Both the position numbers and the translations under genes were made by a program. From NCBI GenBank assembly GCA_031266295.1, contig JAISBH010000134.1, positions 1 through 5,552 of the forward strand: 5,552 nt of DNA, given 5' to 3'. The notes beneath the pieces were generated by a model that saw only the letters and a list, made by a program, of their open reading frames with translations, had not been told where the DNA came from and searched no databases. Position 1 is the first letter of the stretch. Each line of letters opens with the position of its first letter. Shown here one piece after another: positions 1 through 5,396 of this stretch. The stretch comes from Oscillospiraceae bacterium. Lineage in GTDB: Bacteria > Bacillota > Clostridia > Christensenellales > Aristaeellaceae.

Positions 1-56
1 CGTACGGTTGTCAACAGTAAAATTCGGAGATTGTTTTTTCCTTTCAATAGCGTAGA

Positions 57-148
57 TGCGTAAGGAGCGTAAGGAGCGTAAGGGGTAATTCTACGTGGTA
101 CACCCCTTACACGTCACACGTGAGAATAGTCCTTACGCTCCTTACGCA
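57..148. repeat. Nested inverted repeat with three 9-bp tandem units
   Basis: The 9-base unit GCGTAAGGA occurs in tandem at 58-66 and 67-75, with a third unit ending in G at 76-84. An 18-base perfect inverted match to 57-74 lies at 131-148. Inside it a second perfect inverted pair of 9 bases, GTAAGGGGT at 78-86 and its complement at 102-110, encloses a 15-base loop. The whole could fold as a long imperfect hairpin on either strand. There is no T-run next to it, so it does not look like an intrinsic terminator. No gene is credible anywhere in 1-302; this repeat and the GC-rich stem-loops at 193-282 are its only recognisable contents. The role is unknown: end of a small mobile repeat, recombination remnant, or protein-binding array. 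Confidence 0.8.
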
Positions 149-192
149 ATGATGCCGGGCAGGTTGCGTTACGATATCCTCGGCTGTTCGCT

Positions 193-282
193 GCGGCGGG
201 AGCCGCCCCCTCTGTCGCCGCAGCGACAGAGGGGGTTCCCCGGCGACAGAGTGGGAGGCCCTCCGCACAGAGGCCCCCCCAC
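193..282 (-). repeat. GC-rich stem-loop cluster downstream of the binding-protein gene
   Basis: Three stem-loops sit side by side. GCGGC at 193-197 pairs with 202-206. A perfect 13-bp stem pairs 206-218 (CCCCCTCTGTCGC) with 223-235 around the 4-base loop CGCA. An imperfect 13-bp stem pairs 250-262 with 269-281. Read on the minus strand, 213-237 is identical over 25 bases to 5070-5094 on the plus strand. CTCTGTCGCCG appears again on the minus strand at 241-251. The cluster lies just past the stop codon of the minus-strand operon, so it may protect the mRNA 3' end or help end transcription. No U-tract follows, so a standard intrinsic terminator is not supported. It is best described as a REP-like intergenic repeat. 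Confidence 0.75.
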
Positions 283-302
283 TCAATAAAGACCTGTCGC
301 CT

Positions 303-1775
303 CTACTTCCCGTTCGCCGCCTTGTACATCTCGTCCATTTCAGCCGTAACCGCGTCGCCGCCCTCGCCTCTCCACTGCTCATACACGGCCTTGAGCTGAG
401 CCTCGTCGATCTGTCCAGCAATGTACTGCACGTTCGCGTCGTCAACCAGCTGTTTGAGCTGCGCGCCCACCATCGCCTGAGTCTCGGATATGAACGCCGC
501 GCACGGATTGCCTATCACATAGTCGAAGTACGTGACCAGATTATCATTGTATAGCTTACGCAAGCCTTCCTGCTTCATCGGAACAGCCAGGTCGCCATTC
601 ACACCCATGCCCAGCTGATTGATGCTGCCCTGCAAAGAGCGGATGGAAATCTCCAGATCGGCGGGCGTCGCAATGCGCCATCCCTCTTCGTCAACCCAGT
701 ATGTCTGATCCTGCACACCCCAGTTGACCAGCGTCTGGCCTTCCGGCCCGTTCAAGAAGTCTAAAAACTCAAGGCATTTAAGCATGTCTTCTTCGGTCTT
801 GGCTGTCTTTGTAATGATTATCTCACCCGAGAGGCCAGCGGTCGGCCACATCCGCTCCTCGCCGTCGGAATTCTTCACGACAGGCAGCAGATTAAATACG
901 TTCTCGCCCGCCGGCACGCCCTTGTTCTGCTCAAACCAATCCTGCAGACGATAGCCGCCGTCCATGACGTCCAGCTTGAGGCCCGCCTGATCGTTCTTGA
1001 TGGGGTCGTCCCAGATAGTGGATTCAAGAACCATGAAATCCTGATTGATCGCTCCAGCCGCGTACAGATCACGCAGCCAGTTCAGACCTTCGAGGAATTT
1101 GGGATCTTCATGCGCCGGATAGACATTGCCGTCGGCGTCGACGCCCCAGGTATTCGGCGCGCCGTGCATGATGGTTGTCAGCGAGATCGTGCCGTCTATA
1201 TACTTGCACATAACCAAGCCGTATGTGCCCTTCTCCGGATCGGTGAACGCCTTCGCCATAGCGGCCAGATCGTCCAGCGTCTCAGGCACGCCCAAACCCA
1301 GCGCCTCCGCCCAGTCGGAGCGGTAGATGATGCCGTTGCGGGCCAGCGGACGCGAGCGGTATATGCCGTACAGCCGCCCGTCAATCTTGGACGCGTCATA
1401 CACAACCTGGCTGCCGTCCTTCAGATATACGGTATCCGCGATGTAGTCCGTTATGTCCCAGAACGCGCCCGCGCGCGCGGAAGACACGATCACCGGATCC
1501 TGGTGCCCCTTGACCACAAGGATTTTGGGCATATCGCCGGCCAGCGCCAGGCTGACAGCTTCAGGATAGGACGCGTCGGGAACGAACGTGACGTCGAGCT
1601 TCGTGTTCGTCGCGGCCTCTATGGCCTGCAGGGTCGGGTTGTTCTCGTACTGGAACGCCTCGGTGTAGAACGTCGGCATCAGGATGCTGATCGGATACGG
1701 CGCTTCATCAGCGACAGCGGCGACTCCCGGCAGTATCATGGCTAGCGCGAGCAGCATCAGCAGGATTTTACGCAT
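303..1775 (-). CDS. Secreted extracellular solute-binding protein of a sugar ABC transporter (LplA-like)
   Basis: This 490-residue protein would capture an oligosaccharide outside the cell and hand it to the two permeases encoded just upstream. Residues 1-22 form a Sec signal peptide: Arg2-Lys3, a hydrophobic core, then a likely signal peptidase I site after AVA (residue 22). There is no lipobox cysteine, although binding proteins of this class in Bacillota are usually lipoproteins; the visible cysteines are all deep in the mature chain. The mature N-terminus (NNPTLQAIEAATNTKLDV, then SYPEAVSLALAGDMPKILVV) has the typical pattern of the large family 1 binding proteins such as LplA. The start at 1775 is chosen over the in-frame ATG at 1826 because AAGGAGG lies 6 bases upstream and the signal peptide starts there. 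It is the last gene of the operon, 67 bases after the permease. The substrate cannot be read from the sequence; pectin fragments are inferred from the PL22-like neighbour. Confidence 0.92.
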   Translation of the reverse strand: MRKILLMLLALAMILPGVAAVADEAPYPISILMPTFYTEAFQYENNPTLQAIEAATNTKLDVTFVPDASYPEAVSLALAGDMPKILVVKGHQDPVIVSSARAGAFWDITDYIADTVYLKDGSQVVYDASKIDGRLYGIYRSRPLARNGIIYRSDWAEALGLGVPETLDDLAAMAKAFTDPEKGTYGLVMCKYIDGTISLTTIMHGAPNTWGVDADGNVYPAHEDPKFLEGLNWLRDLYAAGAINQDFMVLESTIWDDPIKNDQAGLKLDVMDGGYRLQDWFEQNKGVPAGENVFNLLPVVKNSDGEERMWPTAGLSGEIIITKTAKTEEDMLKCLEFLDFLNGPEGQTLVNWGVQDQTYWVDEEGWRIATPADLEISIRSLQGSINQLGMGVNGDLAVPMKQEGLRKLYNDNLVTYFDYVIGNPCAAFISETQAMVGAQLKQLVDDANVQYIAGQIDEAQLKAVYEQWRGEGGDAVTAEMDEMYKAANGK

Positions 1776-1781
1776 ATGGAA

Positions 1782-1788
1782 CCTCCTT
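1782..1788 (-). promoter_or_regulatory. Strong ribosome binding site that fixes the binding-protein start
   Basis: AAGGAGG on the minus strand is followed by a 6-base spacer and ATG at 1775-1773. This places the start at the signal peptide rather than 17 codons upstream. Confidence 0.9.
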
Positions 1789-1796
1789 AATATATT

Positions 1797-1814
1797 ATCG
1801 GCGACCGCGCCGAT
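1797..1814 (-). promoter_or_regulatory. Stem-loop just upstream of the binding-protein ribosome binding site
   Basis: A perfect 7-bp stem (ATCGGCG pairing with CGCCGAT) closes a 4-base loop in the intergenic gap between the second permease and the binding protein. It ends 8 bases before the AAGGAGG. No U-run follows it, so it is unlikely to be a terminator. Binding-protein genes in such operons are often expressed well above the permeases by 5'-end mRNA stabilisation after processing; this hairpin fits that role, by inference only. Confidence 0.5.
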
Positions 1815-1842
1815 TGAGTCGACCAAAGGACGTGCTATCCCT

Positions 1843-2760
1843 TTATCCCTTCAAAGCACCCACCATCACTCCCTTGGCGAAGTGCTTCTGCAGGAAAGGA
1901 TACACGCACAGTATTGGTACTGTGGATACAACTATAACAGCCATCTTGACGGATTGATCCGGGGGCTTCAGGTAGTCGGCGGAATAGCTGCTCGCGTCGC
2001 CCGCCATGCTGGCGGAGAGGATGATCAGCTGACGCAGCGTCACCTGCAGCGGCCACTTATCGGGCGAGCGCGCCATGTATATCATAGCAGAGAAGTAAGA
2101 GTTCCAATGGCCGACCGCGTAGAACAGCGAGAACGTCGCGATCACGGGCAGCGACAGCGGCAGCACGATATATATCAGCGCACCCATATCGGTGCAGCCG
2201 TCCAGTTTCGCTGATTCCTCCAGACCATCAGGGAGATTCTGGAAAAAGTTCTTGATGATCATCATGTTGTAGGCGCTGATTGCGCCGGGCAGCAGCACCG
2301 ACCAATATTTATCCAGCATACCCAGCCCGCGAACGACTATATACGCCGGGATCATCCCTCCGGAGAAGAACATCGAGAAGATGACTAGGTTCAGCAGCGC
2401 GTTACGGCCATGCATATACCTCTTGGACAGCGCGTACGCCAGCGTCACCGTGAAAAACATATTGATCACGGTGCCAGCCGCCGTGATGAACACCGAGTTG
2501 CCGAACGCCTTCACCAGCGTGTTCGACGAGAATATGAACCGATACGCCTGAAGCGACACATCCCTGGGGATTATAAACAGCGGCCTTTCCGCGATCTCCC
2601 TCTCCGTTGCAAACGAAGCCGCGACCACGTACAGGAACGGCAGCACGGTTGCGATCGAACACACGCCGATGAACACGGCGTTGAACCAGTCGAACGCGCG
2701 GCTGAAGAATGATTGTCTGACCTTATGGTTGTTTCTAACCCTGATACTCGCGGCGGTCAT
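1843..2760 (-). CDS. Carbohydrate ABC transporter permease, YtcP/LplC type
   Basis: This 305-residue inner-membrane protein is one of two pore subunits of the importer. About six hydrophobic segments are visible, near residues 27-48, 84-110, 121-143, 152-172, 203-222 and 271-290. The cytoplasmic EAA loop that docks the ATPase is clear: E182-S-A-K-L-D-G188, then IVLP at 198-201. The second EAA residue is Ser rather than Ala, a common variant. The C-terminus (KGVMVGALKG) is the characteristic ending of the YtcP-like group. The ATG at 2760-2758 has CCTCC (GGAGG on the coding strand) 7 bases upstream. The gene lies 43 bases after the first permease and 67 bases before the binding protein. No ATPase gene is present, as is usual for this class, which shares an MsmX/UgpC-type ATPase. 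No symbol is given because the orthology to lplC or ytcP is by family only. Confidence 0.93.
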   Translation of the reverse strand: MTAASIRVRNNHKVRQSFFSRAFDWFNAVFIGVCSIATVLPFLYVVAASFATEREIAERPLFIIPRDVSLQAYRFIFSSNTLVKAFGNSVFITAAGTVINMFFTVTLAYALSKRYMHGRNALLNLVIFSMFFSGGMIPAYIVVRGLGMLDKYWSVLLPGAISAYNMMIIKNFFQNLPDGLEESAKLDGCTDMGALIYIVLPLSLPVIATFSLFYAVGHWNSYFSAMIYMARSPDKWPLQVTLRQLIILSASMAGDASSYSADYLKPPDQSVKMAVIVVSTVPILCVYPFLQKHFAKGVMVGALKG

Positions 2761-2803
2761 GCGCGTCCCTCCCCGTTATGCGTCAAGCAGTATAGTCAAT
2801 ACG

Positions 2804-3733
2804 TCAATACAGCCCCGGCTCGCCCATCTTATGCGCCATCCAGTTGGACGACGTGACCAGCGCGACGCTTATCACCGCCTTGAATAATCCTATAGCGGTG
2901 GCGTAGCTATACTGCCCGCCTTGTATGCCCTGTTGATACACGAACACGTCGAACGTCTGCGACACGCTGCGGTTCATCGCGTTGGCCATCAGTATCAGGT
3001 GTTCGTAGCCGGTGTCGAGCACGCTGCCCATCCGCAGCACCAGCAGCAGAACGATGGTTGAACGTATCGCCGGAAGGGTGATGTGCCACAGCTGGCGCAA
3101 CCGTCCCGCTCCGTCGCACATCGCGGCCTCGTACAGCTCCACGTCCACACCGGATAGCGCGGCTAGGAATATGATTGTTCCCCAGCCTGTTTCCTTCCAT
3201 ATCGTCTGGCCGATTATCATAGGCCTGAATGCGGAGGGCGAGGTCAGGAACCCCACGTTCTGTCCTGTCATCGCGTAAGCCATCTTATACACAATGCCGT
3301 TTGAGTTGAACATTACATACGTTATTGAACACACGATCACAATCGACACGAAGTGAGGAATATACAGCAGAGTCTGCATAACCTTCTTATACCGCGCGCT
3401 GCGCAATTCATTGAGCATCAGCGCCAGTATAATCGGCGCGGGGAAGAAAAACACGATGTTCATCAGCGACAGCACGATCGTGTTGCCGAACAGCCGCCCA
3501 AATATCGGGTTGCTGAAGAAATAGTTGAACCACTTCAGCCCCACCCACTTGCTGCCCAGCACGCCCAAGAACGGCACATAGTCCTTGAACGCGATCATCA
3601 CGCCCCACATGGGCAGGTATTTGAATATAATAAAGTACAGCAGACCAGGCAGCGCAAGCAGATACAACCACCTGTCGCGTACAATATGCGCCATCGTCCT
3701 GGATCGGCTGGCTTTCGATCGAGTTGCAACCAC
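2804..3733 (-). CDS. Carbohydrate ABC transporter permease, LplB type
   Basis: This 309-residue inner-membrane protein is the other pore subunit and the first gene of the operon. Hydrophobic segments lie near residues 22-42, 84-107, 119-142, 172-194, 224-240 and 280-300. The EAA loop is textbook: E202-A-A-M-C-D-G208, then ITLP at 218-221. The N-terminal part (LPGLLYFIIFKYLPMWG, then IAFKDY) is the usual signature of LplB-like permeases. The start is GTG at 3733-3731, supported by GAGGAGG with a 6-base spacer; an ATG at residue 14 has no comparable site. The known B. subtilis relatives YteP/YtcP import pectin-derived saccharides, which agrees with the divergent lyase-like gene. The predicted leader from the promoter at 3772-3800 is about 30 bases. 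Confidence 0.93.
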   Translation of the reverse strand: MVATRSKASRSRTMAHIVRDRWLYLLALPGLLYFIIFKYLPMWGVMIAFKDYVPFLGVLGSKWVGLKWFNYFFSNPIFGRLFGNTIVLSLMNIVFFFPAPIILALMLNELRSARYKKVMQTLLYIPHFVSIVIVCSITYVMFNSNGIVYKMAYAMTGQNVGFLTSPSAFRPMIIGQTIWKETGWGTIIFLAALSGVDVELYEAAMCDGAGRLRQLWHITLPAIRSTIVLLLVLRMGSVLDTGYEHLILMANAMNRSVSQTFDVFVYQQGIQGGQYSYATAIGLFKAVISVALVTSSNWMAHKMGEPGLY

Positions 3734-3739
3734 GTGCGG

Positions 3740-3746
3740 CCTCCTC
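3740..3746 (-). promoter_or_regulatory. Ribosome binding site supporting a GTG start for the LplB-like permease
   Basis: GAGGAGG on the minus strand is 6 bases from the GTG at 3733-3731. It decides for this non-ATG start and against the internal Met codon 13 residues further in. Confidence 0.85.
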
Positions 3747-3771
3747 TATACAATGTTACCTATTCGTTGGA

Positions 3772-3800
3772 AGTATAGCATAGATTGTAAAGGATTACAA
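3772..3800 (-). promoter_or_regulatory. Sigma-A type promoter for the transporter operon
   Basis: On the minus strand TTGTAA (3800-3795, 4 of 6 to the -35 consensus) and TATACT (3777-3772, 5 of 6 to the -10 consensus) are separated by exactly 17 bases. The start site would be near 3765, giving a leader of about 30 bases before the GTG. This is the best promoter match in the divergent gap. Confidence 0.65.
3785..3800. promoter_or_regulatory. Candidate cre site (CcpA) overlapping the transporter -35 box
   Basis: TTGTAA and TTACAA form a perfect 6-bp inverted repeat around AGGA. Positions 3786-3799 match the cre consensus TGWAANCGNTNWCA at every position except the C of the central CG, which is G. 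The right half overlaps the -35 box of the transporter promoter, where a bound repressor would block transcription. The site lies about 37 bases upstream of the lyase-side -35 box, so it could also affect that gene. An alternative is a GntR- or LacI-type specific operator. Confidence 0.5.
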
Positions 3801-3836
3801 GGGGCGTTTTGCAGGGAATTATGTTGGCGTGCGGGG

Positions 3837-3865
3837 TTGCAAAATTGATCGGGCGGCGGTACACT
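3837..3865 (+). promoter_or_regulatory. Promoter for the PL22-like gene
   Basis: TTGCAA (3837-3842, 4 of 6 to the -35 consensus) and TACACT (3860-3865, 4 of 6 to the -10 consensus) are spaced by 17 bases. The start site would be near 3872, about 30 bases before the ATG. It is weaker than the opposing promoter and could need activation. Confidence 0.5.
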
Positions 3866-3871
3866 GTACCG
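3857..3871. promoter_or_regulatory. Perfect palindrome over the -10 box, candidate operator
   Basis: CGGTACA and TGTACCG form a perfect 7-bp inverted repeat around a single C. It covers the whole -10 box of the plus-strand promoter, a classic position for a repressor. The regulator is unknown and none is encoded in the window. Confidence 0.5.
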
Positions 3872-3891
3872 ACACTGATACTGACAGCATC

Positions 3892-3896
3892 GAGGT
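3892..3896 (+). promoter_or_regulatory. Ribosome binding site fixing the PL22-like start
   Basis: GAGGT lies 5 bases before the ATG at 3902. It favours this start over an in-frame ATG at 3809, which would lie upstream of the predicted promoter and add 31 residues with no family resemblance. Confidence 0.75.
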
Positions 3897-3901
3897 GCGC
3901 T

Positions 3902-4930
3902 ATGAATAACCTGACACTCTATACCGACCCCACGACCGGCTATGAAGTACGCCGCTACACATCCGGATCGCACCGCAACAGCAAGCTTTACTTCACGACG
4001 GAAAACTTCACGCCGGATGATGAATTCTTTTTTATGAACAGCCAGACGGGCACGGAGGGATTGCCTACTGGATCGCTGTGCAAGGTGCATGTTGAGACTG
4101 GCGAGGTCGTTGCGGCGGCTGGATCCGAATACAAGGGCTTCGCGATGGATCGGCAGGGCGCTTACGGCGTAATGTGCAAGGGCGACGTGGTATGCCGGTT
4201 GGATGTTTATACAGGCGAGATAACGGAGATCGGACAGCTGCCGCCGGGCGGGCAAGTGACAGGCCATCTGACCACCGCCGACACTGGGCGGATCGCGTGC
4301 AGCTATCATCTGGCGAACAAGATATACGCGCTGGTGATACTCGACCCCAAGACCGGCAGGAGCGAGGTTGTTTACCGCAGCGACCAGCGGCTTGGCCACG
4401 CGCAGATATGTCCCACCGATGAAAACTTGCTGTTTTATATATATGAGACAGAAGGCGACGCGCTGCAGCGCACATGGATGTATGATATAGCGGAGCGTCA
4501 TGACAGGCCGTACTATGTCGAGCATCCCGACGAATGGATCACGCACGAGGTATGGTCGGCGGACGGTACGCGCATGGCGTTCATGAAACTGCCGGGCAGG
4601 ATACTGATTGGCGACAAGGATGGGCGGCACTTCGACATAGTCGCGCGTCACGAGCAATTGCTGCATCCATGTATATCGCGCGATAATCAATGGCTGTGCG
4701 CCGACCGCACCAGTTATCTAGGAACGACCGTTCAGGATGCGATAGTCCTAGCGAACCCGCGCACAGGTGCGACAAAGGTATTATGCCACACAGGCGCGCC
4801 CAAGACCGGCGCGGATCATCAGCATCCGTCATTCGACCGATCGGGCGACCGAATCGTATTTAACAACCCTGACGAGAATGGCACAGCCCAAGTATGCGTG
4901 ATTGACCTGCGGCAGGTCGAGCGACCCTAG
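3902..4930 (+). CDS. Oligogalacturonate lyase-like protein (PL22 family, beta-propeller)
   Basis: This 342-residue protein probably cleaves short uronic-acid oligosaccharides by beta-elimination in the cytoplasm; it has no signal peptide or membrane segment. Comparison from memory with Ogl of plant-pathogenic enterobacteria gives matching landmarks in order: YTDPTTGYEVRRYT at 7-20, SHRN at 23-26, LGH at 164-166, THEVWSADG at 214-222, LLHP at 253-256 and HQHPSF at 306-311. His215 would match the catalytic His242 of the Yersinia enzyme, and His255, His306 and His308 the Mn-binding His287, His353 and His355. The fourth ligand there (Gln350) aligns with Gly303 here. Repeated blade motifs such as SADGTRMAF and SGDRIVF fit a TolB-like seven-bladed propeller. 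It is somewhat shorter than Ogl (about 388 residues). The gene is divergent from the transporter operon. The fold is likely; the exact substrate is less sure, and a non-catalytic TolB-like protein is the alternative. Confidence 0.72.
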   Translation: MNNLTLYTDPTTGYEVRRYTSGSHRNSKLYFTTENFTPDDEFFFMNSQTGTEGLPTGSLCKVHVETGEVVAAAGSEYKGFAMDRQGAYGVMCKGDVVCRLDVYTGEITEIGQLPPGGQVTGHLTTADTGRIACSYHLANKIYALVILDPKTGRSEVVYRSDQRLGHAQICPTDENLLFYIYETEGDALQRTWMYDIAERHDRPYYVEHPDEWITHEVWSADGTRMAFMKLPGRILIGDKDGRHFDIVARHEQLLHPCISRDNQWLCADRTSYLGTTVQDAIVLANPRTGATKVLCHTGAPKTGADHQHPSFDRSGDRIVFNNPDENGTAQVCVIDLRQVERP

Positions 4931-4933
4931 GCC

Positions 4934-4955
4934 CCCCCTCTGTCGCTGCGGCGAC
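4934..4955 (+). repeat. Palindromic intergenic repeat, copy next to the PL22-like stop
   Basis: This 22-base copy begins with CCCCCTCTGTCGC and contains the hairpin GTCGC-TGCG-GCGAC at 4942-4955. It matches 5072-5093 exactly, and the minus strand at 235-214. It starts 4 bases after the stop codon at 4928-4930 and runs into block A. It may act as a 3'-end stem-loop, but no T-run follows. Confidence 0.75.
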
Positions 4956-5057
4956 GCGGCGCATCCGCGCCTTCGGGAAGTGCGCTACGCGCCCTCGCTG
5001 CGCTCAACTCACGTCCCCCTCCCGACCTCCCCTGGGGCTTGGAACGAGAGAACGGGG
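4953..5057. repeat. Direct repeat block A, copy 1
   Basis: This 105-base block is repeated at 5286-5390 (offset 333) with a single difference, T at 5033 against C at 5366. It begins with GAC, shared with the end of the palindromic repeat. It has several GC-rich short palindromes (for example CTTCGGGAAG) but no coding signal. Confidence 0.9.
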
Positions 5058-5063
5058 AACGAC

Positions 5064-5109
5064 GGGGTTAACCCCCTCTGTCGCTGCGGCGACATCTCCC
5101 CCTAGGGGG
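5064..5109 (+). repeat. Palindromic intergenic repeat flanked by two perfect palindromes
   Basis: The 25 bases at 5070-5094 are identical to the minus strand at 237-213. On the left the repeat overlaps the 12-base palindrome GGGGTTAACCCC (5064-5075), and on the right it is followed by the 12-base palindrome CCCCCTAGGGGG (5098-5109). The repeat itself holds the GTCGC/GCGAC hairpin. The layout suggests a REP- or MITE-like unit. Confidence 0.75.
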
Positions 5110-5135
5110 GCGATGAGGGTTGTCGGTTACGATGT

Positions 5136-5288
5136 GGTTCGCAAGCAATGGAGGAACCGATTGCGTTCCGGCACAGGCTATCCAGGTACAACCGGCAATC
5201 CGAAGCCGGTAGAATGTGTATCACGATGGTCCAGGCGAAGCCTGGTCAGGTTTCGAAAGGGCGGATAGCCCTTCGCAGGGTCTGGGAC
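5136..5288 (+). ncRNA. Candidate structured RNA, copy 1 (3' end cut off)
   Basis: The plus strand can form a series of hairpins. GGTTC at 5136-5140 pairs with GAACC at 5154-5158, or alternatively GGAAC (5153-5157) with GTTCC (5165-5169). CACA (5172-5175) pairs with TGTG (5215-5218), enclosing a perfect ACCGGC/GCCGGT hairpin at 5191-5210. CCAGGC-GAA-GCCTGG lies at 5231-5245, and AAGGGC-GGATA-GCCCTT at 5257-5273. The GGATA loop is complementary to TATCC at 5179-5183, giving a possible pseudoknot. The copy stops at 5288, after the 5' arm (CTGGGAC) of the hairpin that is complete in copy 2. By memory only, the layout recalls HEARO/omega-RNA of IscB/IsrB elements, in which a guide would lie just upstream of about 5135. 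No nuclease gene is in the window. Confidence 0.45.
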
Positions 5289-5390
5289 GCGGCGCATCCG
5301 CGCCTTCGGGAAGTGCGCTACGCGCCCTCGCTGCGCTCAACTCACGTCCCCCTCCCGACCTCCCCCGGGGCTTGGAACGAGAGAACGGGG
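5286..5390. repeat. Direct repeat block A, copy 2
   Basis: This copy is 104 of 105 bases identical to 4953-5057. Its first three bases (GAC) overlap the last three of block B copy 1, so the junction shows a 3-base microhomology. It separates the two RNA-like blocks. Confidence 0.9.
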
Positions 5391-5396
5391 GACGGG

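Noticed and set aside
1..10. CGTACGGTT at the window edge resembles the end of group II intron domain V
   Set aside because: Only about nine bases match and the rest of the domain would lie outside the window, so it cannot be supported.
58..84. Short tandem units as a CRISPR array
   Set aside because: The units are 9 bases with no spacers, so they are simple tandem repeats.
168..175. GTTACGAT shared with 5126-5133, just before the RNA-like block, as a possible guide match
   Set aside because: Eight bases are within chance expectation for a window of this size and the flanks do not match.
206..282. Intrinsic terminator for the transporter operon
   Set aside because: The stems are strong, but no T-run follows in the direction of transcription, so only a stem-loop repeat is claimed.
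95..289. Open frame of 64 codons on the plus strand in the left gap
   Set aside because: It consists of the palindromic repeats, has a Pro/Arg-rich translation, and lacks a ribosome binding site.
1110..1745. Long antisense open frame of 211 codons across the binding-protein gene
   Set aside because: It is a mirror of the real gene caused by GC-biased codons; the translation is Arg/Val-rich with no family features, and the sense frame has a signal peptide and ribosome binding site.
2795..2810. GTCAATAC tandem pair at the stop codon of the LplB-like permease
   Set aside because: An 8-base duplication is visible, but no hairpin, promoter spacing or other function fits; it is likely slippage.
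3746..4690. Antisense open frame of 314 codons across the PL22-like gene
   Set aside because: The sense frame has clear conserved motifs and a matched promoter and ribosome binding site. The antisense product has no recognisable domain and would extend through the control region.
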